Assembly (NCBI GenBank): GCA_947174275.1
Contig: CAMWIJ010000007.1
Coordinates: forward strand, 1-64,000
Direction of reading: 5' to 3'
From: an uncultured Muribaculaceae bacterium
Lineage (GTDB): Bacteria > Bacteroidota > Bacteroidia > Bacteroidales > Muribaculaceae
DNA length: 64,000 nucleotides
Shown in pieces: positions 51,277 through 61,755 of this stretch (position 1 is its first letter; every line of letters starts with the position of its first letter). The notes beneath the pieces were generated by a model, which was given only the letters and a program-made list of their open reading frames with translations, ran no database searches and was not told the DNA's origin. The translations under genes and the position numbers were made by a program.

Positions 51277-53097
51277 ATGGCAAAGCACGACAAAAGCGAA
51301 GCTCTCAAAGAGAAAATCTCGATACTTCCATCCACCCCCGGCGTATATACTTATTATGACGCCGAGGGTACGGTCATATATGTAGGCAAGGCAAAAAATC
51401 TCAAACGGCGCGTGTCGTCATATTTCAACCGCACGCACGACTCCGTGCGCACAAATCTCCTTGTCCGTGCAATCGCCGATATGTCGTATATCGTGGTGCC
51501 GACCGAGCAGGACGCGCTTAATCTGGAAAACTCCATGATTAAGGAATACAAGCCACGCTATAATGTGCTGCTCAAAGACGATAAATCCTATCCCTGGATA
51601 TGCGTGACAAAAGAGCATTATCCTCGGGTGTTTCTTACACGACACCGCATCAAGGACGGCTCGAAATATTATGGTCCCTACACCGAAGCGGGGGCTGCAA
51701 AGGCTGTGCTTTCGCTCATCGGGCAGCTCTATCCGCTGCGCACTTGCAGGCATCAGATAACACCGGAATATATCGCCCGCGGAAAGGGGAGCCTCTGCCT
51801 CGAATACCATCTGAAAAGGTGTCAGGGTTGCTGCAAAGGAATGGTGTCGGAGCAGGAATATGCGCGATATATCGAAAGCGTGAAACAGATACTCAACGGC
51901 GAGACACGCGAATTGATGGATTACCTGAAAAGCGAGATGAACGCGCGTGCCGAGGAGTTGAAATTCGAAGAGGCGCAACAGCTCAAGGAGCAGTATCAGC
52001 TTGTCGAGCGCTATCGTGCCAAAAGCGTCATTATATCGCAGGTGCTCGACGATATCGATGTGTTCGGTGTCGACGACGATGACCGGTGCGTCTATGTAAA
52101 CTATATGCATCTGCGTCGGGGGGCAGTAGTCAGAAGTGTCACGCTTCGTTATACGCGGCGCCTTGAAGAGACCGTTCCTGAAATTCTGGCTTACGCTCTC
52201 AATGAGGTCAGCCGGCGTTTCGGCGCGGTGTATGACGAGGTGGTAGTGCCTGAAATACCCGATGTGGAGTTTGACGGCGTTACATTCACTATCCCCCAGC
52301 GCGGTGACCGTGCGAAGCTGCTCGACGTATCAGTCCGCAATGCGCGCCAGGCCAAAATTGATTATCTGAAGCATCTCGAAAAGGTCGATCCGGAGCAGCG
52401 CACCGAGCGTCTGCTCGAGCGTATGAAAGCCGATTTCCGCCTTAAGGAGCTGCCCCGGCACATCGAATGTTTTGACAACTCCAACATACAGGGCACAAAT
52501 CCTGTCGCCTCGTGTGTGGTGTTTAAAAACGGCAAGCCGTCAAAAAGAGACTACCGCCATTTCAATATAAAAACTGTCGAAGGACCTGACGATTTCGCTT
52601 CAATGAAAGAGGTGCTGACACGCCGCTACACTCGCCTGATGAACGAGGGCGAACCGTTGCCTCAGCTCATCGTGGTCGATGGCGGCAAAGGTCAGCTTTC
52701 GTCGGCTGTGGAGGCTCTGGAGGAGATCGGGCTGAGGGGTGTGATAGCGGTGGTCGGCATCGCCAAGAGGCTTGAGGAAATTTATTTCCCGGGTGACTCT
52801 GTGCCCTTGTATATCGACAAGAATTCAGAGTCGCTGCGGGTGGTGCAGCATCTTCGTGACGAGGCTCACCGCTTCGGCATCACGCATCATCGCAACCGCC
52901 GCTCGAAGTCGCAGACGGTAAGTGTGCTCGACTCAATACCCGGAGTGGGAGAAGCCACGCGCACGACATTGATGAAGCATTTCCGCAGCGTAAAGAAAAT
53001 ATCGGAAGCTACCGAAGATGCTCTTGCCGAAGTGGTGGGCAAGGCAAAAGCCCGCGTGATACGCCAGTTTTTCGTCGACCGCGAGGCGCAGGCATGA
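51277..53097 (+). CDS. uvrC: Excinuclease ABC subunit C
   Basis: TPGVYTYYDAEGTVIYVGKAKNLKRRVSSYFNR, IECFDNSNIQGTNPVASCVVFKNGKPSKRDYRHFNIKTV. Confidence 0.97.
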   Translation: MAKHDKSEALKEKISILPSTPGVYTYYDAEGTVIYVGKAKNLKRRVSSYFNRTHDSVRTNLLVRAIADMSYIVVPTEQDALNLENSMIKEYKPRYNVLLKDDKSYPWICVTKEHYPRVFLTRHRIKDGSKYYGPYTEAGAAKAVLSLIGQLYPLRTCRHQITPEYIARGKGSLCLEYHLKRCQGCCKGMVSEQEYARYIESVKQILNGETRELMDYLKSEMNARAEELKFEEAQQLKEQYQLVERYRAKSVIISQVLDDIDVFGVDDDDRCVYVNYMHLRRGAVVRSVTLRYTRRLEETVPEILAYALNEVSRRFGAVYDEVVVPEIPDVEFDGVTFTIPQRGDRAKLLDVSVRNARQAKIDYLKHLEKVDPEQRTERLLERMKADFRLKELPRHIECFDNSNIQGTNPVASCVVFKNGKPSKRDYRHFNIKTVEGPDDFASMKEVLTRRYTRLMNEGEPLPQLIVVDGGKGQLSSAVEALEEIGLRGVIAVVGIAKRLEEIYFPGDSVPLYIDKNSESLRVVQHLRDEAHRFGITHHRNRRSKSQTVSVLDSIPGVGEATRTTLMKHFRSVKKISEATEDALAEVVGKAKARVIRQFFVDREAQA

Positions 53098-53106
53098 CAA
53101 TCGGGT

Positions 53107-53514
53107 TCAGGCTGAGATTGGGACGGTCTCGATATCGATTGTGAGCACGAAGCCGATCACGGTGCCGGAGAATATTATTTTCTCCGTTTCGGATATGGCC
53201 GCCTCTCCGCTGAATGCTATCCCTTTTCCGTCGGCTGTCTCGCTCAATTCTATTCCTGCGACGGTGACTGTGCCGTAGCCGGGTATTATATTTTTGATTT
53301 CAAATTTTCCGATTTTATTGTCGGGAGTCTCGAAAACCACCTCTCCGTCCTTTTCTGTAATTCTCACACCGTCGAGGGTGACGACAAGATTTTTGTCTCC
53401 GCCGATGCTGTAAGTTCCCGATTGCGGGTGTATGATCAATACCGGTTCATCCTCTTTGCAGCCGCAGAGCAATAAAATCATGACAAATGTGAAGATGTAG
53501 CTGAAACGTTTCAT
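53107..53514 (-). CDS. Putative small lipoprotein
   Basis: MKRFSYIFTFVMILLLCGCKEDEP lipobox; beta-rich 135 aa. Confidence 0.7.
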   Translation of the reverse strand: MKRFSYIFTFVMILLLCGCKEDEPVLIIHPQSGTYSIGGDKNLVVTLDGVRITEKDGEVVFETPDNKIGKFEIKNIIPGYGTVTVAGIELSETADGKGIAFSGEAAISETEKIIFSGTVIGFVLTIDIETVPISA

Positions 53515-53795
53515 AATTCATTTTTTAGATTAATTCTTACGGAATTGCTGTGAAATATATAACTGCATTGAGACTCAAATAGTTCACTGTTTTATATTAA
53601 CGTTTATTAACTCCGAGGCTCGAAAATTCATTTTTTCACGGCAATCCGTTCGTTAAAAATCGATTCTCTGCCATATCTTTCAGCATCCGTGATGCCGTTC
53701 CGCCGATGACATGACTTCAGAGCCGCTATTGGGGGCTTGTTTAAATTTAACGTTTATTGTTAAACCATTTTTCGGCTTATCTGTCATAATTATGT

Positions 53796-53803
53796 AATTT
53801 TGT
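53796..53803 (+). promoter_or_regulatory. Bacteroidetes -7 element TAATTTTG for rlmN
   Basis: TAnnTTTG 24 bp upstream of the rlmN ATG. Confidence 0.5.
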
Positions 53804-53826
53804 AAAATCGACAAAGAAATACATAT

Positions 53827-54861
53827 ATGTTAAAGAAACCGCTGATAGGTCTTACTCTCGAGCAGCTCCGTGACATTACCGACAGTGTAGGCTTGCGTCC
53901 GTTCGCCGCGAAGCAGATTGCATCATGGCTTTATGTCAAGCGAGCGAAATCAATATCCATGATGACCGACCTCCCCAAAGAGGCGCGCCAGCGTCTGAGT
54001 GATGAATATTGCATCGGGCTTGCCGAACCAAAGGATGCCGCGGTGTCGGCCGACGGCACGGTCAAATATCTTTTTGAAGGAGTCGGCGGCCGTGACATTG
54101 AGGCAGTGTATATTCCCGACGGCGAGCGTGCCACACTGTGCGTGTCGTCGCAGGCCGGCTGCAAGATGAACTGCCGTTTCTGCATGACCGGCCGAAATGG
54201 CTACAACGGAAATCTTACCGCCAACGCCATCATCAACCAGGTGCTCTCGATCCCGCAGTCGCGTTCGCTGACAAACATCGTGTTCATGGGCATGGGCGAG
54301 CCTCTCGACAATCTCCAGCCCGTGCTCAATGCAATTGAAATTCTGACAGCACAATGGGGGCTGGGATGGAGCCCGAAGCGCATCACGGTGAGTTCAATCG
54401 GAAAGCTCAAGGAACTGCGCACGTTGCTTGACACCACAAAGGTGCACATCGCTATCTCGCTGCACAATCCCTTCCCGGCCGAACGTGCCGACATTATGCC
54501 GGTCGAAAAGGCCTATCCGTTGCGCGACGTGATATCTCTGCTTTCAAACTATGATTTCAGCCATCAGCGACGTCTGTCGTTTGAATATATCATGTGGCGC
54601 GATGTCAACGACTCGCTCCGCTATGCCGAAGCGCTTGTGCGACTGATCGGGCGCCTTGACTGCCGCGTAAATCTCATCCGCTTCCATGCCATTCCCGGAA
54701 GCAGTCTGCTGCCGTCGACAACCGCAGCTATGGAACGTTTCCGCGACTGTCTCAACGACCACGGCATAACAGCCACCATACGCGCCTCACGCGGCGAAGA
54801 CATAATGGCTGCCTGCGGCATGCTCGCAGGCAAATCGTCGCAGCCGGAGCCGGCTTACTGA
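53827..54861 (+). CDS. rlmN: 23S rRNA (adenine2503-C2)-methyltransferase
   Basis: CVSSQAGCKMNCRFCMTGRNGYNGNLTANAIINQVL, NIVFMGMGEPLDNLQPVLNAI radical SAM motifs. Confidence 0.96.
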   Translation: MLKKPLIGLTLEQLRDITDSVGLRPFAAKQIASWLYVKRAKSISMMTDLPKEARQRLSDEYCIGLAEPKDAAVSADGTVKYLFEGVGGRDIEAVYIPDGERATLCVSSQAGCKMNCRFCMTGRNGYNGNLTANAIINQVLSIPQSRSLTNIVFMGMGEPLDNLQPVLNAIEILTAQWGLGWSPKRITVSSIGKLKELRTLLDTTKVHIAISLHNPFPAERADIMPVEKAYPLRDVISLLSNYDFSHQRRLSFEYIMWRDVNDSLRYAEALVRLIGRLDCRVNLIRFHAIPGSSLLPSTTAAMERFRDCLNDHGITATIRASRGEDIMAACGMLAGKSSQPEPAY

Positions 54862-54919
54862 TTTGCATCATGAAAAAGACGCCCGAAGCGCCATTTGTAA
54901 TATTAAAATTAAACAGACA

Positions 54920-55315
54920 ATGAAGAAACTTACGATATTCCTTACGATGCTTGTCATGGCTGTCGTTTCCGTATCTGCTCACGACAAGACTCCGTCGGTC
55001 AGTTTCGAGGAGACTTCCCACGACTTCGGCACTATAGCCGAGGAGGCCGGCCCCGTCACATGCACATTCTCTTTTGTCAACGAAGGAGAGGCTCCGCTGG
55101 TCATAATCTCGGCCACGGCGCAATGCGGCTGCACACGTCCGTCATTCCCGCAAAAACCAATAGCTCCGGGCAAGAAGGGCGAGATAAAAGTCACCTACAA
55201 TCCGCAGGGACGTCCCGGCGAGTTTGTAAAAGAGGTGAAGGTAAAAACCAACGACAAGAAACACCGCACCACCAAACTCAAAATCTCCGGCGTAGTGCTC
55301 CCTTATCGCCGCTGA
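54920..55315 (+). CDS. DUF1573 domain-containing secreted protein
   Basis: SFEETSHDFGTIAEEAGPVTCTFSFVNEGEAPLVIISATAQCGCTRPSFPQKPIAPGKKGEIKVTYNPQGRPG. ATG at 54920 (MKKLTIFLTM signal peptide). Confidence 0.9.
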   Translation: MKKLTIFLTMLVMAVVSVSAHDKTPSVSFEETSHDFGTIAEEAGPVTCTFSFVNEGEAPLVIISATAQCGCTRPSFPQKPIAPGKKGEIKVTYNPQGRPGEFVKEVKVKTNDKKHRTTKLKISGVVLPYRR

Positions 55316-55347
55316 CCTGAGAGTGTGTCTCAAAAAGTAGTTACGAC

Positions 55348-56424
55348 ATGAAATTCAGAACGACAATATCAGGCGTGTTTCTCGCCGTTGCGGCCGCGGC
55401 TACTGCCGCACCGCGCATTCAATGGATTAATCCCGACTTCGATTTCGGAGCCATAGCCGAAGCCGACGGTGTGGCTCGCGGCGAGTTCCGCTTTGTCAAT
55501 ACGGGTGACGCACCGGTCAGTGTGACCGGCGTACACACCTCATGCGGTTGCACCACCGCGCAGGTTCCCCGCGATGAAATCGCACCGGGCGACACGGCTG
55601 TCATCGCCGTGCAGTATGATCCGACCGGTCGTCCCGGAAAGTTTGAGAAAAAAGTCTCCGTCAACTTCTCCGACGATATTCCGCGCGCATCTCTGCGCGT
55701 ACACGGCGTAGTGATAGGCACGACAAAGACGTTGCAGACTCGCTATCCTGTCGATGCCGGTGTCATGCGTATCCACTCCTCTGTAATACCGTTCGGCGAG
55801 GTCAAGAAGAGCGGTGCCAAGAGCGATTTCCTCGAGGTCTACAACGCCTCGCGCGACACTATAGTGCCCGTGTGGAGCAATCTGCCGTCATATCTCAGCG
55901 TCGCCCCCGAAGAAAACCATATCGCCCCCGGGCAGCAGGCAGTCTACAATCTGATGTTCTCAGGTTACCGGTGTCCGCTCTACGGTCTTGTCACCGACAG
56001 CATCTACATTGCATCCGGAGCCGGAGCAGAACCGGTGAAAATCGACATCGTGGGCATCGTCAACGAGGATTTCTCGCGCATGTCGGCCGACGACCGTGCC
56101 AAGGCTCCTGTAATATCAGTCAGCACCGACCGCCTTGATTTCGGCTCATTCGATCCGTCAGCTCCCGTCACTGCGCAATTCACGATAACCAACAAAGGGA
56201 AAAACACGTTGCTGCTGCGACGTGTCTATACTGCCGACAAGGGCATCTCCCTGTCGGTCGACAAAGATAAAATCAAAAAAGGGAAACAGGCCACAGTCAC
56301 GGTTACTGTCACCCCTGAAGCTCTTGCCTCCGGTATTCTCAACGGCCGGATATCCGTTATTTCCAACGACCCCGACAACCCCTCGCTGACAGTGCGTGCC
56401 GTAGGGCTTCCCCAAGGTTTCTGA
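55348..56424 (+). CDS. DUF1573 domain-containing protein (longer paralogue)
   Basis: NPDFDFGAIAEADGVARGEFRFVNTGDAPVSVTGVHTSCGCTTAQVPRDEIAPGDTAVIAVQYDPTGRPGKF plus a second Ig-like C-terminal domain. Confidence 0.88.
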   Translation: MKFRTTISGVFLAVAAAATAAPRIQWINPDFDFGAIAEADGVARGEFRFVNTGDAPVSVTGVHTSCGCTTAQVPRDEIAPGDTAVIAVQYDPTGRPGKFEKKVSVNFSDDIPRASLRVHGVVIGTTKTLQTRYPVDAGVMRIHSSVIPFGEVKKSGAKSDFLEVYNASRDTIVPVWSNLPSYLSVAPEENHIAPGQQAVYNLMFSGYRCPLYGLVTDSIYIASGAGAEPVKIDIVGIVNEDFSRMSADDRAKAPVISVSTDRLDFGSFDPSAPVTAQFTITNKGKNTLLLRRVYTADKGISLSVDKDKIKKGKQATVTVTVTPEALASGILNGRISVISNDPDNPSLTVRAVGLPQGF

Positions 56425-56462
56425 CCCGAATTAACTTTTAAATCCTCCTAAAATACCTGTAT

Positions 56463-57551
56463 ATGGACCATCCTGAAAACGACGAAAAATATATCGGTCT
56501 GACCGTCAACTCCGGCGTGGCTCAGCCTCCGTCGGTCAATCCCTATCTCAAGCGTCACCGCCGTAAACCGCTCCCTACTGTCGCCGAGATGGTCGACGGC
56601 ATTGTCAAGGGCGATGTCACAATGCTGTCGCGCGCGGTCACTCTTGTGGAGAGCATACAGCCTGACCATTATGCCCTGGCGCAGGAGGTCATAGAGAAAT
56701 GTCTGCCCCATTCGGGCAATTCACGCCGCATAGGCATCACCGGTGTGCCCGGAGCAGGAAAAAGCACCTCTATAGATGTGTTCGGGCTTCATGTGCTGCG
56801 CGACGGCGGCAAGCTGGCAGTGCTTGCCATCGACCCTTCGAGCGAGCGCACACGCGGCTCTATCCTCGGCGACAAAACCCGCATGGAGAAACTGTCGCAA
56901 CACCCCGGTGCATTCATACGTCCCTCCCCGTCGGCCGGGTCGCTCGGCGGTGTGGCCCGCAAGACGCGCGAGACTATCGTGCTGTGTGAGGCCGCCGGCT
57001 ACAACAACATATTTGTCGAGACTGTAGGCGTGGGGCAGAGCGAGACTGCCGTTCATTCGATGGTCGACTTCTTCCTGCTTATACAGCTTGCCGGCACAGG
57101 CGATGAGCTGCAGGGCATAAAGCGCGGCATCATGGAGATGGCTGACGGCATCGTCATAAACAAAGCCGATGGCGACAACATCGGTCCGGCTCAGCTGGCT
57201 CAGGCTCAGTTCAAGTCGGCGTTGCATCTCTTCCCGCCGACAGAATCGGGCTGGTCGCCCGAGGTGCTGACATATTCGGGCTATTACGAACTCGGCATCG
57301 CCGAAGTGTGGGATATGATTGACCGCTACTTTGCATTTGTCAAAGAGAACGGTTATTTCGAGCGCAAACGCATGCAGCAGGCTCGCTACTGGATGTATGA
57401 GACAATCGACAGCCGTCTGCGTTCCAACTTCTACAACGACCCCGACATTGCGGCAATGCTTGCCGACCGCGAGCAGCTTGTGCTCTCCAACCGGCAGAGC
57501 TCATTCATCGCGGCCCGCGACATCCTCGACTATTACTTCAACAAAAAGTAA
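56463..57551 (+). CDS. meaB: Methylmalonyl-CoA mutase-associated GTPase MeaB/ArgK
   Basis: IGITGVPGAGKSTSIDVFGLHVL, LAIDPSSERTRGSILGDKTRMEKLSQHPGAFIRPSPSAGSLGGVARKTRE. Confidence 0.95.
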   Translation: MDHPENDEKYIGLTVNSGVAQPPSVNPYLKRHRRKPLPTVAEMVDGIVKGDVTMLSRAVTLVESIQPDHYALAQEVIEKCLPHSGNSRRIGITGVPGAGKSTSIDVFGLHVLRDGGKLAVLAIDPSSERTRGSILGDKTRMEKLSQHPGAFIRPSPSAGSLGGVARKTRETIVLCEAAGYNNIFVETVGVGQSETAVHSMVDFFLLIQLAGTGDELQGIKRGIMEMADGIVINKADGDNIGPAQLAQAQFKSALHLFPPTESGWSPEVLTYSGYYELGIAEVWDMIDRYFAFVKENGYFERKRMQQARYWMYETIDSRLRSNFYNDPDIAAMLADREQLVLSNRQSSFIAARDILDYYFNKK

Positions 57552-57614
57552 GCGGAAGAGGTCTTTTTATGGCAAAACCGGATTATAATATTGTCGTGAT
57601 TGGCAAAAATTTAC

Positions 57615-57622
57615 TATATTTG
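57615..57622 (+). promoter_or_regulatory. Bacteroidetes -7 element TATATTTG for argF'-proCBA
   Basis: TAnnTTTG 42 bp upstream of the argF' ATG. Confidence 0.55.
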
Positions 57623-57663
57623 CAATTCTGACAGTCTATTTGTAAGTAAAAAACAGAAATACT

Positions 57664-58617
57664 ATGCGTAATTTCACAACAGTCGCCGATATCGGTGACC
57701 TTAAAGGTGCGGTGAAGGAGGCTCTTGAAGTAAAGGCCGACCGTTTCGCCTGGCAACATCTCGGACGCAACAAGACTCTGATGATGATATTCTTCAACTC
57801 TTCGCTGCGCACACGTCTGTCGACACAGAAAGCAGCCATGAACCTGGGCATGAACACCATTGTGCTCGATGTGAACCAGGGCGCGTGGAAGCTCGAGACC
57901 GAACGCGGTGTGATCATGGACGGCGACAAGCCGGAGCACCTTCTTGAGGCAATTCCCGTGATGGGCTGTTACTGCGATGTGATCGGAGTGCGTTCGTTTG
58001 CCCGTTTCGAGTCAAAGGCTGATGATTATAACGAATTGATATTAAATCAGTTTATAAAATATTCCGGACGTCCGGTGTTCTCTATGGAGGCCGCCACACG
58101 TCATCCGCTCCAGTCGTTTGCCGACCTTATCACCATCGAGGAGTACAAGACGAAGGAGCGTCCGAAGGTGGTGCTCACGTGGGCGCCTCACCCCAAGGCG
58201 CTTCCGCAGGCTGTGCCCAACTCGTTTGCCGAATGGATGCGTGAGGCTGATGTCGACTTCGTGATTGCCAATCCTGAAGGCTACGATCTTGCCCCTGAGT
58301 TTGTCGGCGACACCAAGGTATATCACAATCAGGATGAAGCTCTCCGCGGCGCCGATTTTGTCTATGCCAAAAACTGGAGCGCCTACGACGACCCCAATTA
58401 CGGCAAGGTGCTGTCGACCGACAGGTCATGGACCGTGACCGCCGACAAGATGGCGCTCACCGACAACGCTTATTTCATGCACTGTCTGCCCGTGAGACGC
58501 AACATGATCGTGAGCGACGACGTCATCGAGTCGCCCCGTTCGCTTGTAATCCCCGAAGCGGCCAACCGCGAGATATCGGCCGAAGTAGTGCTCAAACGCA
58601 TACTTGAGTCACTATGA
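57664..58617 (+). CDS. argF': N-succinylornithine carbamoyltransferase-type transcarbamylase
   Basis: FFNSSLRTRLSTQKAAMNLGMNTIVLDVNQGAWKLETERGVIMDGDKPEHLLEAIPVMG, MHCLPVRRNMIVSDDVIESP. Confidence 0.93.
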   Translation: MRNFTTVADIGDLKGAVKEALEVKADRFAWQHLGRNKTLMMIFFNSSLRTRLSTQKAAMNLGMNTIVLDVNQGAWKLETERGVIMDGDKPEHLLEAIPVMGCYCDVIGVRSFARFESKADDYNELILNQFIKYSGRPVFSMEAATRHPLQSFADLITIEEYKTKERPKVVLTWAPHPKALPQAVPNSFAEWMREADVDFVIANPEGYDLAPEFVGDTKVYHNQDEALRGADFVYAKNWSAYDDPNYGKVLSTDRSWTVTADKMALTDNAYFMHCLPVRRNMIVSDDVIESPRSLVIPEAANREISAEVVLKRILESL

Positions 58618-59399
58618 AAGTTGCTGTAATCGGGGCCGGAAACATGGGCGGCGCCATTGCCCGCGCGCTTGCCGCCACCGGCCAATATGAAATAACTGTA
58701 GCCAACCCTACGGCTGCGAAACTTGAGGCTATCAAAGCCGAATATCCCTCAGTTGCCATCACATCCGACAATGTAGAGGCTGTGGTCGACGCCGATGTCA
58801 TCATTCTTGCCGTCAAGCCCTGGCTTCTGGCCGGCGTGCTGTCGCAGGTGATGCCGCGTCTCGTCTATCGCCGCAACATCATAGTCTCGCTTTCCGGTGG
58901 CGTGCCTCTCGACGCTATCGACAAGATGCTTCTGCGTGGCGACGAGCTGCCGGCTGTGTGCCGCGTAATTCCCGACACTGCTCTGTCGGTGGGCAAGTCG
59001 ATGACCTTCATTTCCGGTCGCCGTGCCTCTGACGGGGTAATGGCCGGAATTGAAAAAATGTTCCGCCACATGGGCGAGGTCGCGGTCATCGAGGAGCGCC
59101 TGATGGACGCTGCCACCGCTCTAAGTTCATGCGGCATAGCCTACGTGTATAAATTCATGCAGGCATGCGTGCAGGCCGGTGTTGAGATGGGCTTCCGTCC
59201 GTCTGATGCCCTGCGCTATGTCTGTGCCACTGTCGACGGAGCCGCCGCCATGTTGTCAGCTCCCGGCGCATCTCCGCAACTTGAGATTGACAAGGTCACA
59301 ACTCCCGGCGGCATGACAATCAAAGGTATAAACGCACTGGAACACAGCGGTTTCACTTCGGCTGTGATAAATGCAATATTAACTCCTGTCAGGAAATGA
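58614..59399 (+). CDS. proC: Pyrroline-5-carboxylate reductase
   Basis: MKVAVIGAGNMGGAIARALAATGQYEITVANP, ALSSCGIAYVYKFMQACVQAGVEMG, TTPGGMTIKGINALE. Confidence 0.96.
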   Translation: MKVAVIGAGNMGGAIARALAATGQYEITVANPTAAKLEAIKAEYPSVAITSDNVEAVVDADVIILAVKPWLLAGVLSQVMPRLVYRRNIIVSLSGGVPLDAIDKMLLRGDELPAVCRVIPDTALSVGKSMTFISGRRASDGVMAGIEKMFRHMGEVAVIEERLMDAATALSSCGIAYVYKFMQACVQAGVEMGFRPSDALRYVCATVDGAAAMLSAPGASPQLEIDKVTTPGGMTIKGINALEHSGFTSAVINAILTPVRK

Positions 59400-60481
59400 G
59401 ACAATACCGCAGAGTTACCATAAAAATCGGCAGCAATGTGCTGACCCGGGCCGACGGCACTCTCGATGTCACCCGCGTGTCGGCGCTTGTCGACCAGATA
59501 TGTCAGCTTCGTGCGCAAGGCATTGAGACTGTGCTGATATCATCGGGCGCTGTGGCCTGCGGTCGCTCCGAACTGCGAGGCATGGCGCTTCCGCAGCTCG
59601 ACAATGTCGATGCCCGTCAGCTTTTCTCCGCCGTGGGGCAGGTGAAGCTTATCAACAGGTATTACGATCTGTTTCGTGACCGCGGCATCAACGTAGGCCA
59701 GGTGCTGACCATGAAGGAGAGTTTCGCCACACGCCGCCACTATCTCAACCAGCGCAACTGCATGATGGTGATGCTGCGCAACGGCATTATACCGATTGTG
59801 AACGAGAACGATACGGTCAGCGTCACCGAACTGATGTTTACCGACAACGACGAGCTTTCCGGCCTTGTGGCCGCCATGCTCGACTGCGATGCTCTCATTA
59901 TCCTGAGCAATATCGACGGCATATACAACGGCAATCCCAAAACTCCCGGCGCCGAGGTCATACGACGTGTCGACCCCGATCTCGACCTCACTGACTACAT
60001 CATGACCGAGCGCTCCGGTTTCGGCCGCGGAGGCATGGTGACAAAATACCGCATCGCGCGCAAGGTCGCCGACGAGGGCATCGCCGTAATCATAGCCAAC
60101 GGAAAGCGTGACAACATACTGACCGATATTATTTTAGGCAATGGCGACACGCTCTGCACAGAGTTTGCTCCCGCCGCCGTACCCGCCTCGAGCCTCAAGC
60201 GCTGGATTGCCCACAGCGAGGGGTTTGCGAAAGGGGCGATTATGATAGATGACCGCGCTGTCGAAGCTGTCAACTCCGACCATGCTGCGTCTGTCCTCCC
60301 CATCGGCGTTACTTCGGTAACCGGCGATTTCGAGAAAGACGACCTTATAAAAGTGCTTGACAGCGGCGGCAACCTCGTTGCCATCGGCCGTTCATCTTAC
60401 AGCGCCTCCGAAGCCCGCGAGGCTGCCGGAAAGCATCGCCGCCGCCCTGTTATACATTATGACTACCTCTATGTCGAATAA
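59396..60481 (+). CDS. proB: Glutamate 5-kinase
   Basis: [67 protein letters not shown]. Confidence 0.96.
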   Translation: MRQYRRVTIKIGSNVLTRADGTLDVTRVSALVDQICQLRAQGIETVLISSGAVACGRSELRGMALPQLDNVDARQLFSAVGQVKLINRYYDLFRDRGINVGQVLTMKESFATRRHYLNQRNCMMVMLRNGIIPIVNENDTVSVTELMFTDNDELSGLVAAMLDCDALIILSNIDGIYNGNPKTPGAEVIRRVDPDLDLTDYIMTERSGFGRGGMVTKYRIARKVADEGIAVIIANGKRDNILTDIILGNGDTLCTEFAPAAVPASSLKRWIAHSEGFAKGAIMIDDRAVEAVNSDHAASVLPIGVTSVTGDFEKDDLIKVLDSGGNLVAIGRSSYSASEAREAAGKHRRRPVIHYDYLYVE

Positions 60482-61727
60482 TTATATGATTGAACAGCAA
60501 CTTATTGACGCACGCACTGCCTCCCGCCGGCTGCTGGGTCTGACTGATGACGAGACCAACGCTATCCTTGTCGAAACCGCCGACGCTCTTGTCGCCGCAA
60601 CTGACGATATCATTGCCGCCAACGCTCTCGACCTGAGCCGGATGGACCCTGCCAATCCCAAGTATGACCGGCTCAAGCTTACCCCTGACCGCATTGCCGG
60701 CATTGCCGCCGACATGCGCAACGTGGCCTCATTGCCCTCGCCGCGCGTAGAGCTCGACCGGCGTGTGCGTCCCAACGGACTTGTCATTTCGAGGGTTGCT
60801 GTGCCTTTCGGTGTCATCGGGGTGATATATGAGGCGCGTCCCAACGTGACAGCCGACGTTTTCTCGCTCTGCTTCAAAAGCGGAAACGTTGCCGTTTTGA
60901 AAGGGGGGCACGACGCCGACGACTCGTCCCGGGCTATTGTCGCTGTCATACATTCAGTGCTCCGCCGTCACGGCATCGATCCCGCCGTGGCGACACTGCT
61001 CCCCGCCACCCGCGAAGCCACCGACATATTGCTTTCCGCGCGCGGTCTCGTTGACCTTATCATACCCCGCGGCAGCAGCAGTCTAATCAACAGCGTCAGG
61101 GAAAAATCGCGTGTGCCGGTCATCGAGACCGGTGCCGGAGTGTGTCACTGCTACGTCGACGCATCGGCTGACCTCGCGATGGCGCGTGACATCATCAATA
61201 ACGCCAAGACACGCCGCGTAAGCGTTTGCAACGCTCTCGACTGCGCTATTGTCAACAGCTCGCTTCTGAGCGCTCTGCCGGCCCTCTGTGCGCCTCTGGA
61301 GGCTTCTGAGGTTGTTATCCATGCCGACGCTCGCGCCTTCGCGGCTCTCGACGGTCATTATCCCTCCCGTCTGCTTCGCAAAGCCTCTGACGATGATTTC
61401 GGCACGGAGTTCCTATCCTATGCAATGGCAATAAAGACGGTCGACTCTCTTGACGAAGCCATTGCGCATATCTCGCGCTACGGTTCGGGGCACAGCGAGT
61501 CGATTGTGACAGCCGACGACGAAGCAAAACGCCGTTTCGGCATGGAAGTCGACGCTGCCTGCGTCTACACCAACGCGCCGACATCATGGACCGACGGCGC
61601 TCAGTTCGGTCTCGGAGCTGAAATCGGCATCTCCACACAAAAAATGCATGCCCGCGGCCCTATGGCTCTCGAAGGACTCATGACCTACAAGTGGCTCATT
61701 TCCGGCAACGGCCAGATAAGAAACTGA
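60471..61727 (+). CDS. proA: Glutamate-5-semialdehyde dehydrogenase
   Basis: [67 protein letters not shown] at 60471 preferred over the ORF start at 60357. Confidence 0.95.
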   Translation: MSNNYMIEQQLIDARTASRRLLGLTDDETNAILVETADALVAATDDIIAANALDLSRMDPANPKYDRLKLTPDRIAGIAADMRNVASLPSPRVELDRRVRPNGLVISRVAVPFGVIGVIYEARPNVTADVFSLCFKSGNVAVLKGGHDADDSSRAIVAVIHSVLRRHGIDPAVATLLPATREATDILLSARGLVDLIIPRGSSSLINSVREKSRVPVIETGAGVCHCYVDASADLAMARDIINNAKTRRVSVCNALDCAIVNSSLLSALPALCAPLEASEVVIHADARAFAALDGHYPSRLLRKASDDDFGTEFLSYAMAIKTVDSLDEAIAHISRYGSGHSESIVTADDEAKRRFGMEVDAACVYTNAPTSWTDGAQFGLGAEIGISTQKMHARGPMALEGLMTYKWLISGNGQIRN

Positions 61728-61755
61728 AATTACGGCTCAAGCCGGTTATATCACC

